NCBI RefSeq assembly: GCF_001687585.2
Contig: NZ_CP016537.2
Coordinates: 468,001-532,000, forward strand
Origin: Planococcus halocryophilus
Lineage (GTDB): Bacteria > Bacillota > Bacilli > Bacillales_A > Planococcaceae
Length of the DNA stretch: 64,000 bases
Reading direction: 5' to 3'
This document shows positions 1 to 7,887 of the stretch, piece by piece. Position numbers and translations under genes: made by a program. Position 1 is the first letter of the stretch. Every line of letters starts with the position of its first letter. The notes under the pieces are model-generated. The model did not search any database. It saw only the letters and a program-made list of their open reading frames with translations, and had not been told where the DNA came from.

Positions 1-1
1 C

Positions 2-355
2 TGGAGTTGGGGAGAAGATCATCAATTAACTTTCCCGCATCCATTAGCGGGGGCGTCTCCAATTTTTGCTGAGTTTCTAAATCCGGATCCTGTGCCAATC
101 GGAGGTTCGAATATCACTGTTCAAGCAGCGGCATCAACACCGGATGGCGATGTCGACCACGGTGCATCTTGGCGGTTTGTTGCAGACCTTGCTGATTTGT
201 CGAGTGCATATCACATCGTAGGACCGGGATTAAGCGGTCACATGAAATCGGATTACTTCCATAACCAAGTAGACGATTGGGCACAAGGGGATTTTCATGA
301 AACAGAGATCGAAGAAGAAGTTAAAGGTTCGACATTAATATTAAATGCCGAATAA
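2..355 (+). CDS. Penicillin acylase family protein, C-terminal fragment
   Basis: The frame is open from the window edge to the TAA at 355, so only about 117 C-terminal residues are seen. The visible part has the stretch GASWRFVADL, then SSAYHIVGPG and LSGH, then YFHNQVDDW, which matches the C-terminal part of the beta chain of penicillin acylase/aculeacin acylase family N-terminal-nucleophile hydrolases. Such enzymes cleave amide bonds of side-chain acylated substrates and are usually exported and self-processed. The signal peptide, spacer and catalytic serine lie outside the window, so activity and substrate cannot be judged. The fluoride-channel genes follow on the same strand after 36 nt. 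Confidence 0.8.
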   Translation, partial: WSWGEDHQLTFPHPLAGASPIFAEFLNPDPVPIGGSNITVQAAASTPDGDVDHGASWRFVADLADLSSAYHIVGPGLSGHMKSDYFHNQVDDWAQGDFHETEIEEEVKGSTLILNAE

Positions 356-391
356 GTTATACTGGTGAAAAATGGATGTGAGGAATAATCA

Positions 392-745
392 ATGACAAGA
401 ATACTAGCTGTAGGACTTGGCGGCATGATCGGTGCACTTTTACGTTCTGGAATATACATGGTAGCTGCCGATGGTCTGGGGCTTTGGCTTGTTAATGTGA
501 TCGGCAGTTTTTTAATCGGCGTGGCAGCTATTCGCTTGTCTCAACAATCAGCTGAACTGCGATTGTTGATTTCGACTGGTCTGCTGGGCTCTTTTACCAC
601 ATTTTCAGCATTCTCATCGGGATGGTTTTATTACCTTGAATCTTCTATTTGGCTAGGCATAGCATTTGCTATGAGCATGACGATTGCATGCGTTGCGGCA
701 GCTGGAGCTGGATTATGGGTCGGTAGAAAAGAGGTGTCACCGTGA
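392..745 (+). CDS. crcB: Fluoride exporter CrcB/FluC, first subunit
   Basis: A 117-residue membrane protein with four hydrophobic segments. It carries the family marks GGMIGALLRSGIY near the N-terminus, NVIGSFLIG near residue 34 and the STGLLGSFTTFSAFS motif near residues 69-83, the phenylalanine-rich segment lining the fluoride pore. CrcB/Fluc proteins are small dual-topology channels that expel fluoride. The next gene overlaps by 4 nt and encodes a second family member, the usual Bacillales arrangement in which the two subunits are thought to form a heterodimer. The start at ATG 392 is preceded by a GTGAGGAA ribosome binding site. No fluoride riboswitch fits in the 36 nt upstream. Confidence 0.93.
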   Translation: MTRILAVGLGGMIGALLRSGIYMVAADGLGLWLVNVIGSFLIGVAAIRLSQQSAELRLLISTGLLGSFTTFSAFSSGWFYYLESSIWLGIAFAMSMTIACVAAAGAGLWVGRKEVSP

Positions 746-1074
746 TTAGTGTCGCAATCGGTGGATTTTTAGGAGCGATTACACGTTATTTATTTTATTT
801 GTTAATCGAAAGCCGTGTTTGGCAACCCAAAGTTGCGACTTGGCTTGTTAATAGTCTGGGTTCATTTGTTTTAGGTTTATTAATTGGTGAGGGAAGCTTA
901 TCGGTTTTCTGGATGACTGGATTTTTAGGCGCTTTTACAACATTTTCAACGATGGCTTTAGATGTTGTGAAAGATATTGAAGACGGCAAATGGCTGGCAG
1001 CTGGGTTCTATATTATGGCCACTTTAACTTCGGGAATTGCGTTATTCAGCTTAGGTTATATGTTAATACAATAA
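742..1074 (+). CDS. crcB: Fluoride exporter CrcB/FluC, second subunit
   Basis: A 110-residue, four-helix protein with GGFLGAITRYLFY at the N-terminus, NSLGSFVLGLLIG near residue 37 and TGFLGAFTTFSTMALD near residues 59-74, which are the conserved Fluc channel motifs. It starts with GTG inside the stop of the first crcB gene (4-nt overlap), so the two are almost certainly translationally coupled and made in equal amounts. The pair should act together in the cytoplasmic membrane to remove fluoride. The GC-rich repeat and a strong terminator follow. Confidence 0.93.
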   Translation: MISVAIGGFLGAITRYLFYLLIESRVWQPKVATWLVNSLGSFVLGLLIGEGSLSVFWMTGFLGAFTTFSTMALDVVKDIEDGKWLAAGFYIMATLTSGIALFSLGYMLIQ

Positions 1075-1138
1075 AAATCCCATTGTAACTAATGAGGGGC
1101 TAGGCAGATACTTCTCAATTTTCGATATTTTTAATAAA

Positions 1139-1195
1139 GCGGAAGGCGGCGACAGAAGCCGTGCCCGTGGAACGCGTCCGCCTGAAGCGAAATGG
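1139..1195. repeat. GC-rich intergenic repeat remnant
   Basis: A GC-rich block with clustered GCGGAAGGCGGCGAC and CGTCCGCCTGAAGCG segments stands out from AT-rich flanks. The wording resembles the widely scattered intergenic repeats of Bacillales, and related GC-rich blocks lie near 26990, 31635 and 31854. No reading frame is evident. Confidence 0.5.
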
Positions 1196-1223
1196 AAATA
1201 TGGATATTTCTTCAATAACTTAG

Positions 1224-1263
1224 AAAGAGCCCTTCGCGAAAATCGCGAAGGGCTCTTTTATAG
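1224..1263. terminator. Bidirectional terminator, 16-bp stem
   Basis: A perfect 16-bp stem (1224-1239 with 1243-1258) around a 3-nt loop, with A/T tracts on both sides. It sits between the convergent crcB pair and uspA and can stop both. Confidence 0.9.
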
Positions 1264-1264
1264 G

Positions 1265-1684
1265 TTATTTAACGATAATAACAGGTGATTGAACGCGTTT
1301 AGCTACTTTATGGCTAACGCTGCCAAGTACCATTTCTTGAAGTGAGTTTAATCCGCGGCTACCGATTAGCACAACGTCATAGCCAACTTCATTCGCATGC
1401 TTGACGATAGTGGGTCCTGGAATGCCGTGAAGCGTTTTGGTTTCAAAATTAATATCGGCAGAACGAAAAATTTCTTCGAGTGGCACTAAATGCTTGCGAC
1501 GTTCCAAATGAACTTCGTCACTGCTTTGGCCATGAAGAATCTCAGTACGAGCTTTTTCATAATCAATCACATAAAGCAAAGTGATGAATGCTTGTGGATT
1601 GGCTTTAGCCATTCTTACTGCTTCGTGAGCAGCGCGTTTTGAATGATCCGAGCCATCTGCTGCAACTAAAATTTTCTCATACAT
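1265..1684 (-). CDS. Universal stress protein, UspA family
   Basis: A 139-residue single-domain Usp. It begins YEKILVAADGSDHSKRA and ends with GSRGLNSLQEMVLGSVSHKV, including the G-2x-G-9x-G(S/T) ATP-binding pattern, so it is probably of the ATP-binding class. These cytoplasmic proteins help cells under starvation or stress, and the exact role is rarely known. It lies 12 nt downstream of the SulP transporter gene on the same strand and is surely co-transcribed with it. A SulP permease followed by a Usp is a recurrent pair in Bacillales, suggesting the stress protein modulates or senses the transporter. The ribosome binding site AAGGAGGAT precedes the ATG. Confidence 0.92.
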   Translation of the reverse strand: MYEKILVAADGSDHSKRAAHEAVRMAKANPQAFITLLYVIDYEKARTEILHGQSSDEVHLERRKHLVPLEEIFRSADINFETKTLHGIPGPTIVKHANEVGYDVVLIGSRGLNSLQEMVLGSVSHKVAKRVQSPVIIVK

Positions 1685-1696
1685 AGAGCATCCTCC

Positions 1697-3163
1697 TTAT
1701 GATGTACCTTTACCAGCATTGCTATAGGTTGCTAACTTATCGACAAGTTTTTGGCTTGAAGAGTTCAACCCAACAATTGTGACACTTTGTCCTTGCGCTT
1801 GTAGTTTGTTCATAACTCGGTCGATGGCACCAACACCTGAGTCGTCCCAAACGGTAGCATCTGTAAAGTCTAAAACAACTTCTTTCGAAACTTCTAAGTT
1901 GTCGAATTCAGAGACAAAGTCTTGAGAAGAAGCGAAGAACAATTGTCCGTGTATCGTATATCTATTCGACACATTGCTTTCCAATCCTTCTTTGCGCACT
2001 TCCACTTTGGAAATTTTAGCAGCAAACAACATTGCGCTTAAAATAACACCGGCGAATACGCCTTTCGATAAATCATGTGTATAAACGACAACAACAACCG
2101 TTAACAACATAACGATTGCATCAGCTTTTGGAGCCGTCGCTAAATACTTGAACGAACCCCAGTCAAAAGTACCGATACAAACCATTACCATGATACCGGC
2201 TAGAACTGGCATCGGAATTTGAATAACCCAGTTGCCCAAAACAATAATTAAGAACATTAGGAAAACACCTGCAACAAAACTCGATAATCGTCCACGACCG
2301 CCTGAACGAACGTTAATGCCTGATTGTCCGATCATCGCGCAACCTGCCATTCCGCCGAAAAAGCCCGTAATGATGTTCGCGATACCTTGTCCGCGTGCTT
2401 CTTGGTTTTTATCCGATCCTGTTTCTGTTGCATCATCAATAATCGATGCTGTTAATAAAGACTCTAGTAAACCAATCACAGACAACGCTAATGCAGTCGG
2501 GAAAATGATTTGCAAGGTTTCCAAGTTAAACGGTACGCTGGGAATGAAGAAGCTCGGCAAAGTTTGCGAAATCGTACCGAGGCTACCGACGTTTTGCATA
2601 TCGATGCCCGTGTAGATGACAACACCTGTCAATACGAGGATAGCAATCAGTGGAGCCGGAATAGCTGTGAAGAAACGAGGCAAAATATAAACAATCGCCA
2701 ATGTCACGCCGACAAAAACATAAGTAATCGTGTTGATGCCGAAAATGAACGGCACTTGCGCCATAAAGATTAAAATGGCTAATGAGTTTACGAAACCAAT
2801 CATAACCGCTCTGGGGATAAATTTCATAAAACGAGCAACCTTTAAAAGGCCGAAAATCAATTGCAGCACACCAGTCAATACAGTAGCTGCCAATAAATAA
2901 TCCAGTCCATGATCGCGGACCAATAATACCATCGCAAGCGCCATAGCACCTGTGGCTGCAGAAATCATACCCGGTCGACCGCCGACAAAGGCGATAATAA
3001 CGGAGATGGAAAACGATGCGTACAAGCCGACCATTGGGTCAACGCCAGCAATGATGGAGAAAGCAATCGCTTCCGGTATAAGAGCAAGTGCGACAACAAT
3101 TCCGGCTAAAATGTCTCCGCGAATGTTACCGAACCATTGCTCTTTGTAAGATAAAGTATTCAA
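1697..3163 (-). CDS. SulP family anion transporter with C-terminal STAS domain
   Basis: About 488 residues with 10-12 hydrophobic segments. The SulP signature region begins [20 protein letters not shown], and a STAS domain of about 100 residues closes the protein ([20 protein letters not shown]). The family moves sulfate, bicarbonate or other anions, often with Na+ or H+; substrate cannot be read from sequence. An open frame continues upstream to 3268, but TTG at 3163 is favoured because an AGAAGGAAG ribosome binding site sits about 10 nt before it and the family-like sequence begins there. It heads a two-gene unit with uspA. Confidence 0.88.
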   Translation of the reverse strand: MNTLSYKEQWFGNIRGDILAGIVVALALIPEAIAFSIIAGVDPMVGLYASFSISVIIAFVGGRPGMISAATGAMALAMVLLVRDHGLDYLLAATVLTGVLQLIFGLLKVARFMKFIPRAVMIGFVNSLAILIFMAQVPFIFGINTITYVFVGVTLAIVYILPRFFTAIPAPLIAILVLTGVVIYTGIDMQNVGSLGTISQTLPSFFIPSVPFNLETLQIIFPTALALSVIGLLESLLTASIIDDATETGSDKNQEARGQGIANIITGFFGGMAGCAMIGQSGINVRSGGRGRLSSFVAGVFLMFLIIVLGNWVIQIPMPVLAGIMVMVCIGTFDWGSFKYLATAPKADAIVMLLTVVVVVYTHDLSKGVFAGVILSAMLFAAKISKVEVRKEGLESNVSNRYTIHGQLFFASSQDFVSEFDNLEVSKEVVLDFTDATVWDDSGVGAIDRVMNKLQAQGQSVTIVGLNSSSQKLVDKLATYSNAGKGTS

Positions 3164-3333
3164 AAATTCCCACTTCCTTCTATTGTAATTTGTATTGATA
3201 CCATATCCCATAAACTGTTGTTCAACTAATCGAAAATATCTAGAAAGTATAATTCCTGGTTCTTTCAATTATAGGCTATAAAACTGTATCACCTTTTTTT
3301 TTAGATGTAAATACAATTCATTCAAACGGAGGT

Positions 3334-3362
3334 TTGACTGTAGAGGTTTGAGCGAATATACT
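3334..3362 (+). promoter_or_regulatory. cadC-cadA promoter (sigma-A type)
   Basis: TTGACT at 3334-3339 and TATACT at 3357-3362 are separated by exactly 17 nt, a near-consensus housekeeping promoter placed just upstream of the cad operator. Confidence 0.85.
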
Positions 3363-3371
3363 GAAGAGAAC

Positions 3372-3393
3372 AATCAAACTCTTATTTGAATGA
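3372..3393 (+). promoter_or_regulatory. CadC operator
   Basis: The inverted repeat TCAAA-6 nt-TTTGA (3374-3378 and 3385-3389), followed by ATGA, closely resembles the cad operator known from staphylococcal cadmium operons. It covers the predicted transcription start, so bound CadC would block transcription until metal is present. Confidence 0.75.
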
Positions 3394-3405
3394 AAGAGGT
3401 GCCAT

Positions 3406-3762
3406 ATGAAAGAGTTGTGTGAAGTAACAAAAGTCCATCCGGAAGTTGTCGAGCGTGTACAACAAAATATGACCGACCTAGGGGACGTAGCAAATCTATT
3501 TAAAGCATTGGCAGACGAAACAAGATTAAGCATTGCATATGCCTTAACAATAGAAGAAGAAATGTGTGTGTGTGACATTGCGGCGGTTATTGGCTCTTCA
3601 ACAGCAACTGCATCTCATCATTTGCGGTATTTGAGAGAGCGGGCATTGGCGAAGTCTGAACGAAAAGGAAAGCAAATCTATTATTCCTTATCGGATAACC
3701 ATGTACGTCAATTGGTGAAAATCGCTCACGAACATACGAAAGAAGGTGTAGAAATTGGTTAA
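3406..3762 (+). CDS. cadC: ArsR/SmtB family metal-sensing repressor CadC
   Basis: 118 residues with a winged helix and the ArsR-family hallmark CVCDIA (Cys54 and Cys56), then the recognition helix region TATASHHLRYLRE. In CadC, metal binds a site made from an N-terminal Cys pair plus the two CxC cysteines. Here the N-terminus has Cys5, but the position of the second N-terminal cysteine carries no Cys; His11 is nearby and could replace it. Binding of Cd, Pb or Zn releases the repressor from DNA. The operator upstream fits autoregulation. It overlaps cadA by 8 nt, so both are made from one transcript. The start ATG at 3406 follows AAAGAGGT. Confidence 0.9.
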   Translation: MKELCEVTKVHPEVVERVQQNMTDLGDVANLFKALADETRLSIAYALTIEEEMCVCDIAAVIGSSTATASHHLRYLRERALAKSERKGKQIYYSLSDNHVRQLVKIAHEHTKEGVEIG

Positions 3763-5824
3763 AACATATCGCTTAGAAAATTTGTCTTGCACAAGTTGTG
3801 CAGCTAAATTCGAAAAAAATATTCGAGGATTACCGGATATCAAAAACGTGGATTTGAACTTTGGAGCTTCCAAATTAACAATTGACGGAGATGTACCAAT
3901 TGAAGCACTTGAAAAAGCAGGGGCATTCGATCATATCCGGGTTTATCCAGAAAAAGAAAAAATTAAAGTCGTTCCGTTTTATCAGCGGAGACAAACAATG
4001 GAAACAGCTTTTTCACTATTATTACTAATCGCCGGAATCATTGTTTCGTTTCAAACGAGCGAAACAAATCCTTTTGCCATCGCGTTATTTGCGGGATCCA
4101 TGGCAATCGGTGGTTATCATATGTTCTGGACAGGCTTAAGAAACTTAAGTGAGTTCCAGTTTGATATGAAAACATTAATGACCATCGCTATTATAGGTGC
4201 GGTCATTATTGGTGAATGGCGAGAAGGCGCAGTTGTTGTCTTCCTTTTTGCTGTCAGTGAAGCATTAGAATCATTTTCAATGAACAAAGCGCGTCAATCA
4301 ATTCGCAGTTTGATGGACTTGGCTCCGGCACGAGCGTTAATCCAACGTGCTGATGAATTGATCGAGTTGGATACAGAAGAAATTCGCATCGGTGACATTT
4401 TAATCGTTAAACCGGGACAGAAAATCGCGATGGACGGAACAGTTCTACGCGGAGAGTCAGCTGTTAACCAAGCGGCAATCACAGGAGAGTCGATTCCTGC
4501 AGTTAAAACTGTAGGGGATGAAGTATTTGCCGGCACCATGAACGAAGAAGGTGCGTTAGAAGTTACTGTCACGAAGCGTGTGGAAGATACGACAATCGCC
4601 AAAATTATTCATTTGGTAGAAGAAGCACAAGCTGAAAAAGCGCCAACTCAGAAGTTCATTGACCAATTTGCCAAATACTATACACCGGCCATTATTGTTA
4701 TTGCCTTTTTAGTAGCCATCGTACCGGGCTTTGTAACGGGCAACTGGGAACTGTGGGTTTATCAAGGTTTGGCAGTGCTCGTTGTAGGCTGTCCATGTGC
4801 TTTAGTTGTATCAACACCAGTAGCAATTGTCACGGCAATTGGTAATGCTGCACGACAAGGCGTACTGATTAAAGGTGGTATTCATTTAGAAGAAACGGGA
4901 CAGATTAAAGCTGTCGCTTTTGATAAAACCGGAACTTTAACAAAAGGCTATCCAGAAGTAACAGACGTAATTGCACAAGATGCTATTACAGAAGAAGAGT
5001 TATTAAAACTAGCGGCATCGGTAGAAACCATGTCTCAGCATCCTTTAGCAAAAGCTATTTCTAAAAAAGCAGCAAGCACCTATCCTTCCGAAAACTTTAA
5101 TTCGGTTACAGGAAAAGGAGCATATGCCACAGTTAACGAAGAAAGCATTTACGTCGGCAGTTTAAGTTGGGCAGAAGAAAAGGGCTTACGCATTCCTGAA
5201 AAAGCGCGTAAACTTCAAGAGAGTGGGAAATCTGTCACTGCGGTCTTTTCAGAAAAAGTTCTGCTAGGCATTATCGCAATAGCCGATGCTATTCGCGTAG
5301 AAAGTCCATCCATTATTAAGCAGTTAAAAGCGATGGGCATCGATCATACTATCATGCTTACAGGAGATCACCCGGCAACGGCAACTGCCATTGCTTCGGA
5401 AATCGGTATGACAGATGTTCGTGCTGGACTCATGCCAGAAGACAAATTAGCTGCGATAAAAGAGCTCCAAAAACAATATGGCCGAGTTGCTATGGTTGGA
5501 GATGGCATTAATGACGCACCCGCTTTAGCTGCTTCAAGTATTGGTATTGCAATGGGTGGAGCAGGAACAGATGCGGCGCTCGAAACAGCAGATATTGCAC
5601 TAATGGCTGATGATTTGGAAAAACTTCCTTATACGATTCGACTCAGCAGAAAGACATTGCGTATAATAAAAGAAAACATCGTCTTTGCGTTAGGGCTCAA
5701 GGTAATGGCATTGTTATTAATTATTCCTGGTTGGTTAACTTTATGGATCGCGATTTTTGCGGATATGGGTGCCACGCTATTGGTAATATTAAATGCGTTA
5801 CGTCTTGTGAAAGTTCAGAAGTGA
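3755..5824 (+). CDS. cadA: Cd2+/Zn2+/Pb2+-exporting P1B-type ATPase CadA
   Basis: 689 residues. It has one N-terminal heavy-metal-associated domain with CTSC (Cys12, Cys15), an actuator domain with TGES, the transmembrane metal site CPC at 346-348, the phosphorylation motif DKTGTLT with Asp390, and the ATP-binding hinge GDGINDAP near 582. The CPC motif together with a CadC partner points to divalent soft-metal export and not copper. The protein pumps Cd, Zn or Pb out across the cytoplasmic membrane using ATP. The start is TTG at 3755, overlapping the cadC stop, preceded by AGAAGGTG. A copper-type relative (copA) is present at 32055. Confidence 0.95.
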   Translation: MVKTYRLENLSCTSCAAKFEKNIRGLPDIKNVDLNFGASKLTIDGDVPIEALEKAGAFDHIRVYPEKEKIKVVPFYQRRQTMETAFSLLLLIAGIIVSFQTSETNPFAIALFAGSMAIGGYHMFWTGLRNLSEFQFDMKTLMTIAIIGAVIIGEWREGAVVVFLFAVSEALESFSMNKARQSIRSLMDLAPARALIQRADELIELDTEEIRIGDILIVKPGQKIAMDGTVLRGESAVNQAAITGESIPAVKTVGDEVFAGTMNEEGALEVTVTKRVEDTTIAKIIHLVEEAQAEKAPTQKFIDQFAKYYTPAIIVIAFLVAIVPGFVTGNWELWVYQGLAVLVVGCPCALVVSTPVAIVTAIGNAARQGVLIKGGIHLEETGQIKAVAFDKTGTLTKGYPEVTDVIAQDAITEEELLKLAASVETMSQHPLAKAISKKAASTYPSENFNSVTGKGAYATVNEESIYVGSLSWAEEKGLRIPEKARKLQESGKSVTAVFSEKVLLGIIAIADAIRVESPSIIKQLKAMGIDHTIMLTGDHPATATAIASEIGMTDVRAGLMPEDKLAAIKELQKQYGRVAMVGDGINDAPALAASSIGIAMGGAGTDAALETADIALMADDLEKLPYTIRLSRKTLRIIKENIVFALGLKVMALLLIIPGWLTLWIAIFADMGATLLVILNALRLVKVQK

Positions 5825-5845
5825 GGTACGTTTGGAGGTTTTGTA

Positions 5846-6964
5846 TTGAGATTAACAGAGTGGACAATGGAAGAGCAGGAACAGCTAATTCATTTTATGA
5901 CAACAAATTCTTGGCCTTTTCATGGTCATGAACATCCAGTCCGGGCTTTAATTGAAAAAACAATTGAAGAAGGCGGTTATAAATCGGACCAAGTTACAAC
6001 GTTTTGGATTGAAAACGAAGACAAAAAACAAGTAGGTTTAGTACAAATATTTGATCTGCAAGACGACATTCCATTGTTTGATCTGAGAATTGCTGATCCT
6101 TACCGAAACAAAGGTTATGGTCCTAAAGCTTTGAAAATGGTAGCAGATTATGTTTTTTCGCTACCAGAAAAGAAAATTAGGCTAGAAGGCAATACGCGCC
6201 ACGATAATTTTGCGATGCGTAAAGCGTTTGAACGAACTGGCTTTGTTAAAGAAGCTCATCTACGGCAAGCTTGGTTTTCGCCGCGAGAAAATCGGTATTA
6301 CGATGCGGTAATTTATGGCATGACACGTGAAGACTGGCAGGCAGGGATTACAACACCCGTTCTTTGGGATGACGCTGTAATTGAAACGAAAGCACCACCA
6401 TTCAATCCAATCTTACTCGATTTTCCTGAAGAATTTGAGTCAGAGCGATTGCTGATTCGTGCACCTAGAAGAGAGGATGCAAAGGCTAATTATGAGGCAG
6501 TCATGCATTCGCTAGAGTCATTTCGACCGTGGTTACAATTTGCGCAGCAAAAGCCGGAGCTTGCAAAAATAGAGGCAACATTAATTGAAGCGGAAGCAAA
6601 CTTTAAATTACGTAAAGATTTGCGTCTACACTTTTTCTTGAAAGAAACCGGACAGTTTATTGGCTCTACAGGACTTCATCGCATTGATTGGGAAGTGCGC
6701 AAGTTTGAAATTGGCTATTGGGTAGACAGCCGCTATGAAGGCAAAGGATTTGTCTCGGAAGCCGTCGACCGGATCACCCGTTTTGCTTTTGAGGAGCTAG
6801 GTGCAAACCGTGTAGAAATTCGTTGTGACCCGGACAATGTTCGCAGTCGTGCAGTAGCGAACCGACTCCATTTCGAATTGGAAGGCATTTTGCGCAACGA
6901 TACAATTTCTCGTGTTGGAGGCAAACTACGCGATACATGTGTTTATGCCAAAATCCGAGAATAA
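5846..6964 (+). CDS. Two-domain GNAT acetyltransferase
   Basis: 372 residues built from two GNAT domains in tandem. The N-terminal one (about 1-165) has the acetyl-CoA loop YRNKGYGPKALKM; the C-terminal one (about 190-372) has SERLLIRAPRREDAK at its start and YEGKGFVSEAVDRI plus the DPDNVRSRAVANRL motif typical of RimJ/RimL-type enzymes. Such enzymes acetylate the amino group of proteins, polyamines or antibiotics; the target here is unknown. It begins with TTG 21 nt after cadA with its own GGAGG site, so it may ride on the cad transcript. The double domain is less common than single RimJ-like proteins; a real single gene is supported by the unbroken frame. Confidence 0.85.
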   Translation: MRLTEWTMEEQEQLIHFMTTNSWPFHGHEHPVRALIEKTIEEGGYKSDQVTTFWIENEDKKQVGLVQIFDLQDDIPLFDLRIADPYRNKGYGPKALKMVADYVFSLPEKKIRLEGNTRHDNFAMRKAFERTGFVKEAHLRQAWFSPRENRYYDAVIYGMTREDWQAGITTPVLWDDAVIETKAPPFNPILLDFPEEFESERLLIRAPRREDAKANYEAVMHSLESFRPWLQFAQQKPELAKIEATLIEAEANFKLRKDLRLHFFLKETGQFIGSTGLHRIDWEVRKFEIGYWVDSRYEGKGFVSEAVDRITRFAFEELGANRVEIRCDPDNVRSRAVANRLHFELEGILRNDTISRVGGKLRDTCVYAKIRE

Positions 6965-6975
6965 TAGCGTTTTAC

Positions 6976-7020
6976 AAAAGCAGGAATGGAAATTGCGTAA
7001 TTCCCATTCCTGCTTTTGCT
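6976..7020 (+). terminator. Terminator after the cad/GNAT unit
   Basis: A stem of 14 bp (6976-6989 with 7004-7017) with a further inner pairing, ending in a TTTTG tract. Confidence 0.8.
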
Positions 7021-7043
7021 TATGGACTGATCAACTATAGAAA

Positions 7044-7092
7044 AAAGGGTTGTCCCGAAAGTCATTTATCACGACTTTCGGGACAACCCTTT
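7044..7092 (-). terminator. Terminator, 20-bp perfect stem
   Basis: Positions 7044-7063 pair without mismatch with 7073-7092 around a 9-nt loop; read on the minus strand it is followed by a T-rich run. It lies right after the small minus-strand membrane gene and probably ends its transcript. Confidence 0.85.
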
Positions 7093-7112
7093 ATGTGTAA
7101 ATCACGCTATGG

Positions 7113-7268
7113 TTATAAACCTTTACGACCGGTAACCAAATTGATAACTAGAATGATTGCAGCAATAATTAATAGAATGTGTATTAGACCGCCTGCTACG
7201 TCCATTAAGAATCCGATAAGCCATACTACAATAACAACTGCAAGAATAATCCAAAGAATACGTGCCAT
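7113..7268 (-). CDS. Small membrane protein, Lmo0937 type
   Basis: A 51-residue protein on the minus strand. It starts MARILWIILAVVIVVWLIGF, continues with a second hydrophobic stretch after GGLIHILLIIAA, and ends with NLVTGRKGL. Two membrane helices separated by a short GG turn match the small Lmo0937-type family of Firmicutes, of unknown function. The gene is preceded by a candidate sigma-B promoter and followed by a perfect 20-bp terminator, so it forms a complete single-gene unit. A longer plus-strand frame across this place is only its shadow. Confidence 0.82.
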   Translation of the reverse strand: MARILWIILAVVIVVWLIGFLMDVAGGLIHILLIIAAIILVINLVTGRKGL

Positions 7269-7316
7269 GTTTTTCACCCAACCTTTCTGTAATAACTATT
7301 TTGATTATAGTAATAC

Positions 7317-7342
7317 TTACCCCGGTGATAATTAGCTTAAAC
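7317..7342 (-). promoter_or_regulatory. Candidate sigma-B promoter for the Lmo0937-type gene
   Basis: On the minus strand, GTTTAA (7342-7337) is followed after 14 nt by GGGTAA (7322-7317), which matches the Bacillales general-stress promoter pattern. The ATG lies about 50 nt downstream. Confidence 0.75.
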
Positions 7343-7443
7343 CTTTCTGAAAAAACGAATTGTTTTAAGCTAAACTCAGTCCAGTTGTTTCAATGATGGC
7401 GGTATAGTAAACTGAACATAGCTAAGTGAGGGAGGAAAGAATT

Positions 7444-7866
7444 TTGCCTACTCCAAGTATGGAAGACCATATTGAAATCATATATTCTTTAATTGAGCAA
7501 AAAGGCTATGCGCGAGTATCAGATATCGCGGAGGCCTTATCCGTATTGCCATCTTCTGTTACTAAGATGGTGCAGAAGCTAGATAAAGACGGATACTTGA
7601 TATACGAACGCTACAGAGGTCTCGTGTTGACGCCGAAAGGCCAAAAGCTAGGTAAACGGCTATTAGAACGACATGGCTTACTGGAGCAGTTTCTACAATT
7701 AATCGGCGTGGATGAAGAACGGATTTATGAAGATGTTGAAGGTATCGAACATCATTTGAGCTGGAATTCAATCGATCGGATTGCTGATTTGGTCCAACTA
7801 CTGGAAGAAAGCCCGGATTTTACGGAAAAACTTAAACAGATGAAAACAGCAGGAAAAGAAAGCTAA
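7444..7866 (+). CDS. mntR: Manganese transport regulator MntR
   Basis: 140 residues from TTG at 7444, chosen because GGGAGGAAA sits 6 nt upstream and the protein then begins [11 protein letters not shown] as in known MntR proteins. It has an N-terminal winged helix ([20 protein letters not shown]) and the metal ligands at the B. subtilis MntR positions: Asp8, Glu11, His77, Glu99, Glu102 and His103. MntR binds Mn2+ (or Cd2+) and represses manganese uptake genes. No manganese transporter is in this window. A frame extension upstream to 7426 would cover the ribosome binding site. Confidence 0.95.
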   Translation: MPTPSMEDHIEIIYSLIEQKGYARVSDIAEALSVLPSSVTKMVQKLDKDGYLIYERYRGLVLTPKGQKLGKRLLERHGLLEQFLQLIGVDEERIYEDVEGIEHHLSWNSIDRIADLVQLLEESPDFTEKLKQMKTAGKES

Positions 7867-7887
7867 AGAAAATAGGAGGAACTAATT

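Noticed and set aside
2232..3149. Plus-strand frames across the SulP gene
   Set aside because: They are antisense to well-supported membrane domains and lack start signals.
6937..7335. Plus-strand open frame of 132 codons
   Set aside because: It runs through two terminator hairpins and is antisense to the 51-residue Lmo0937-type gene, which has family similarity, a promoter and a terminator.
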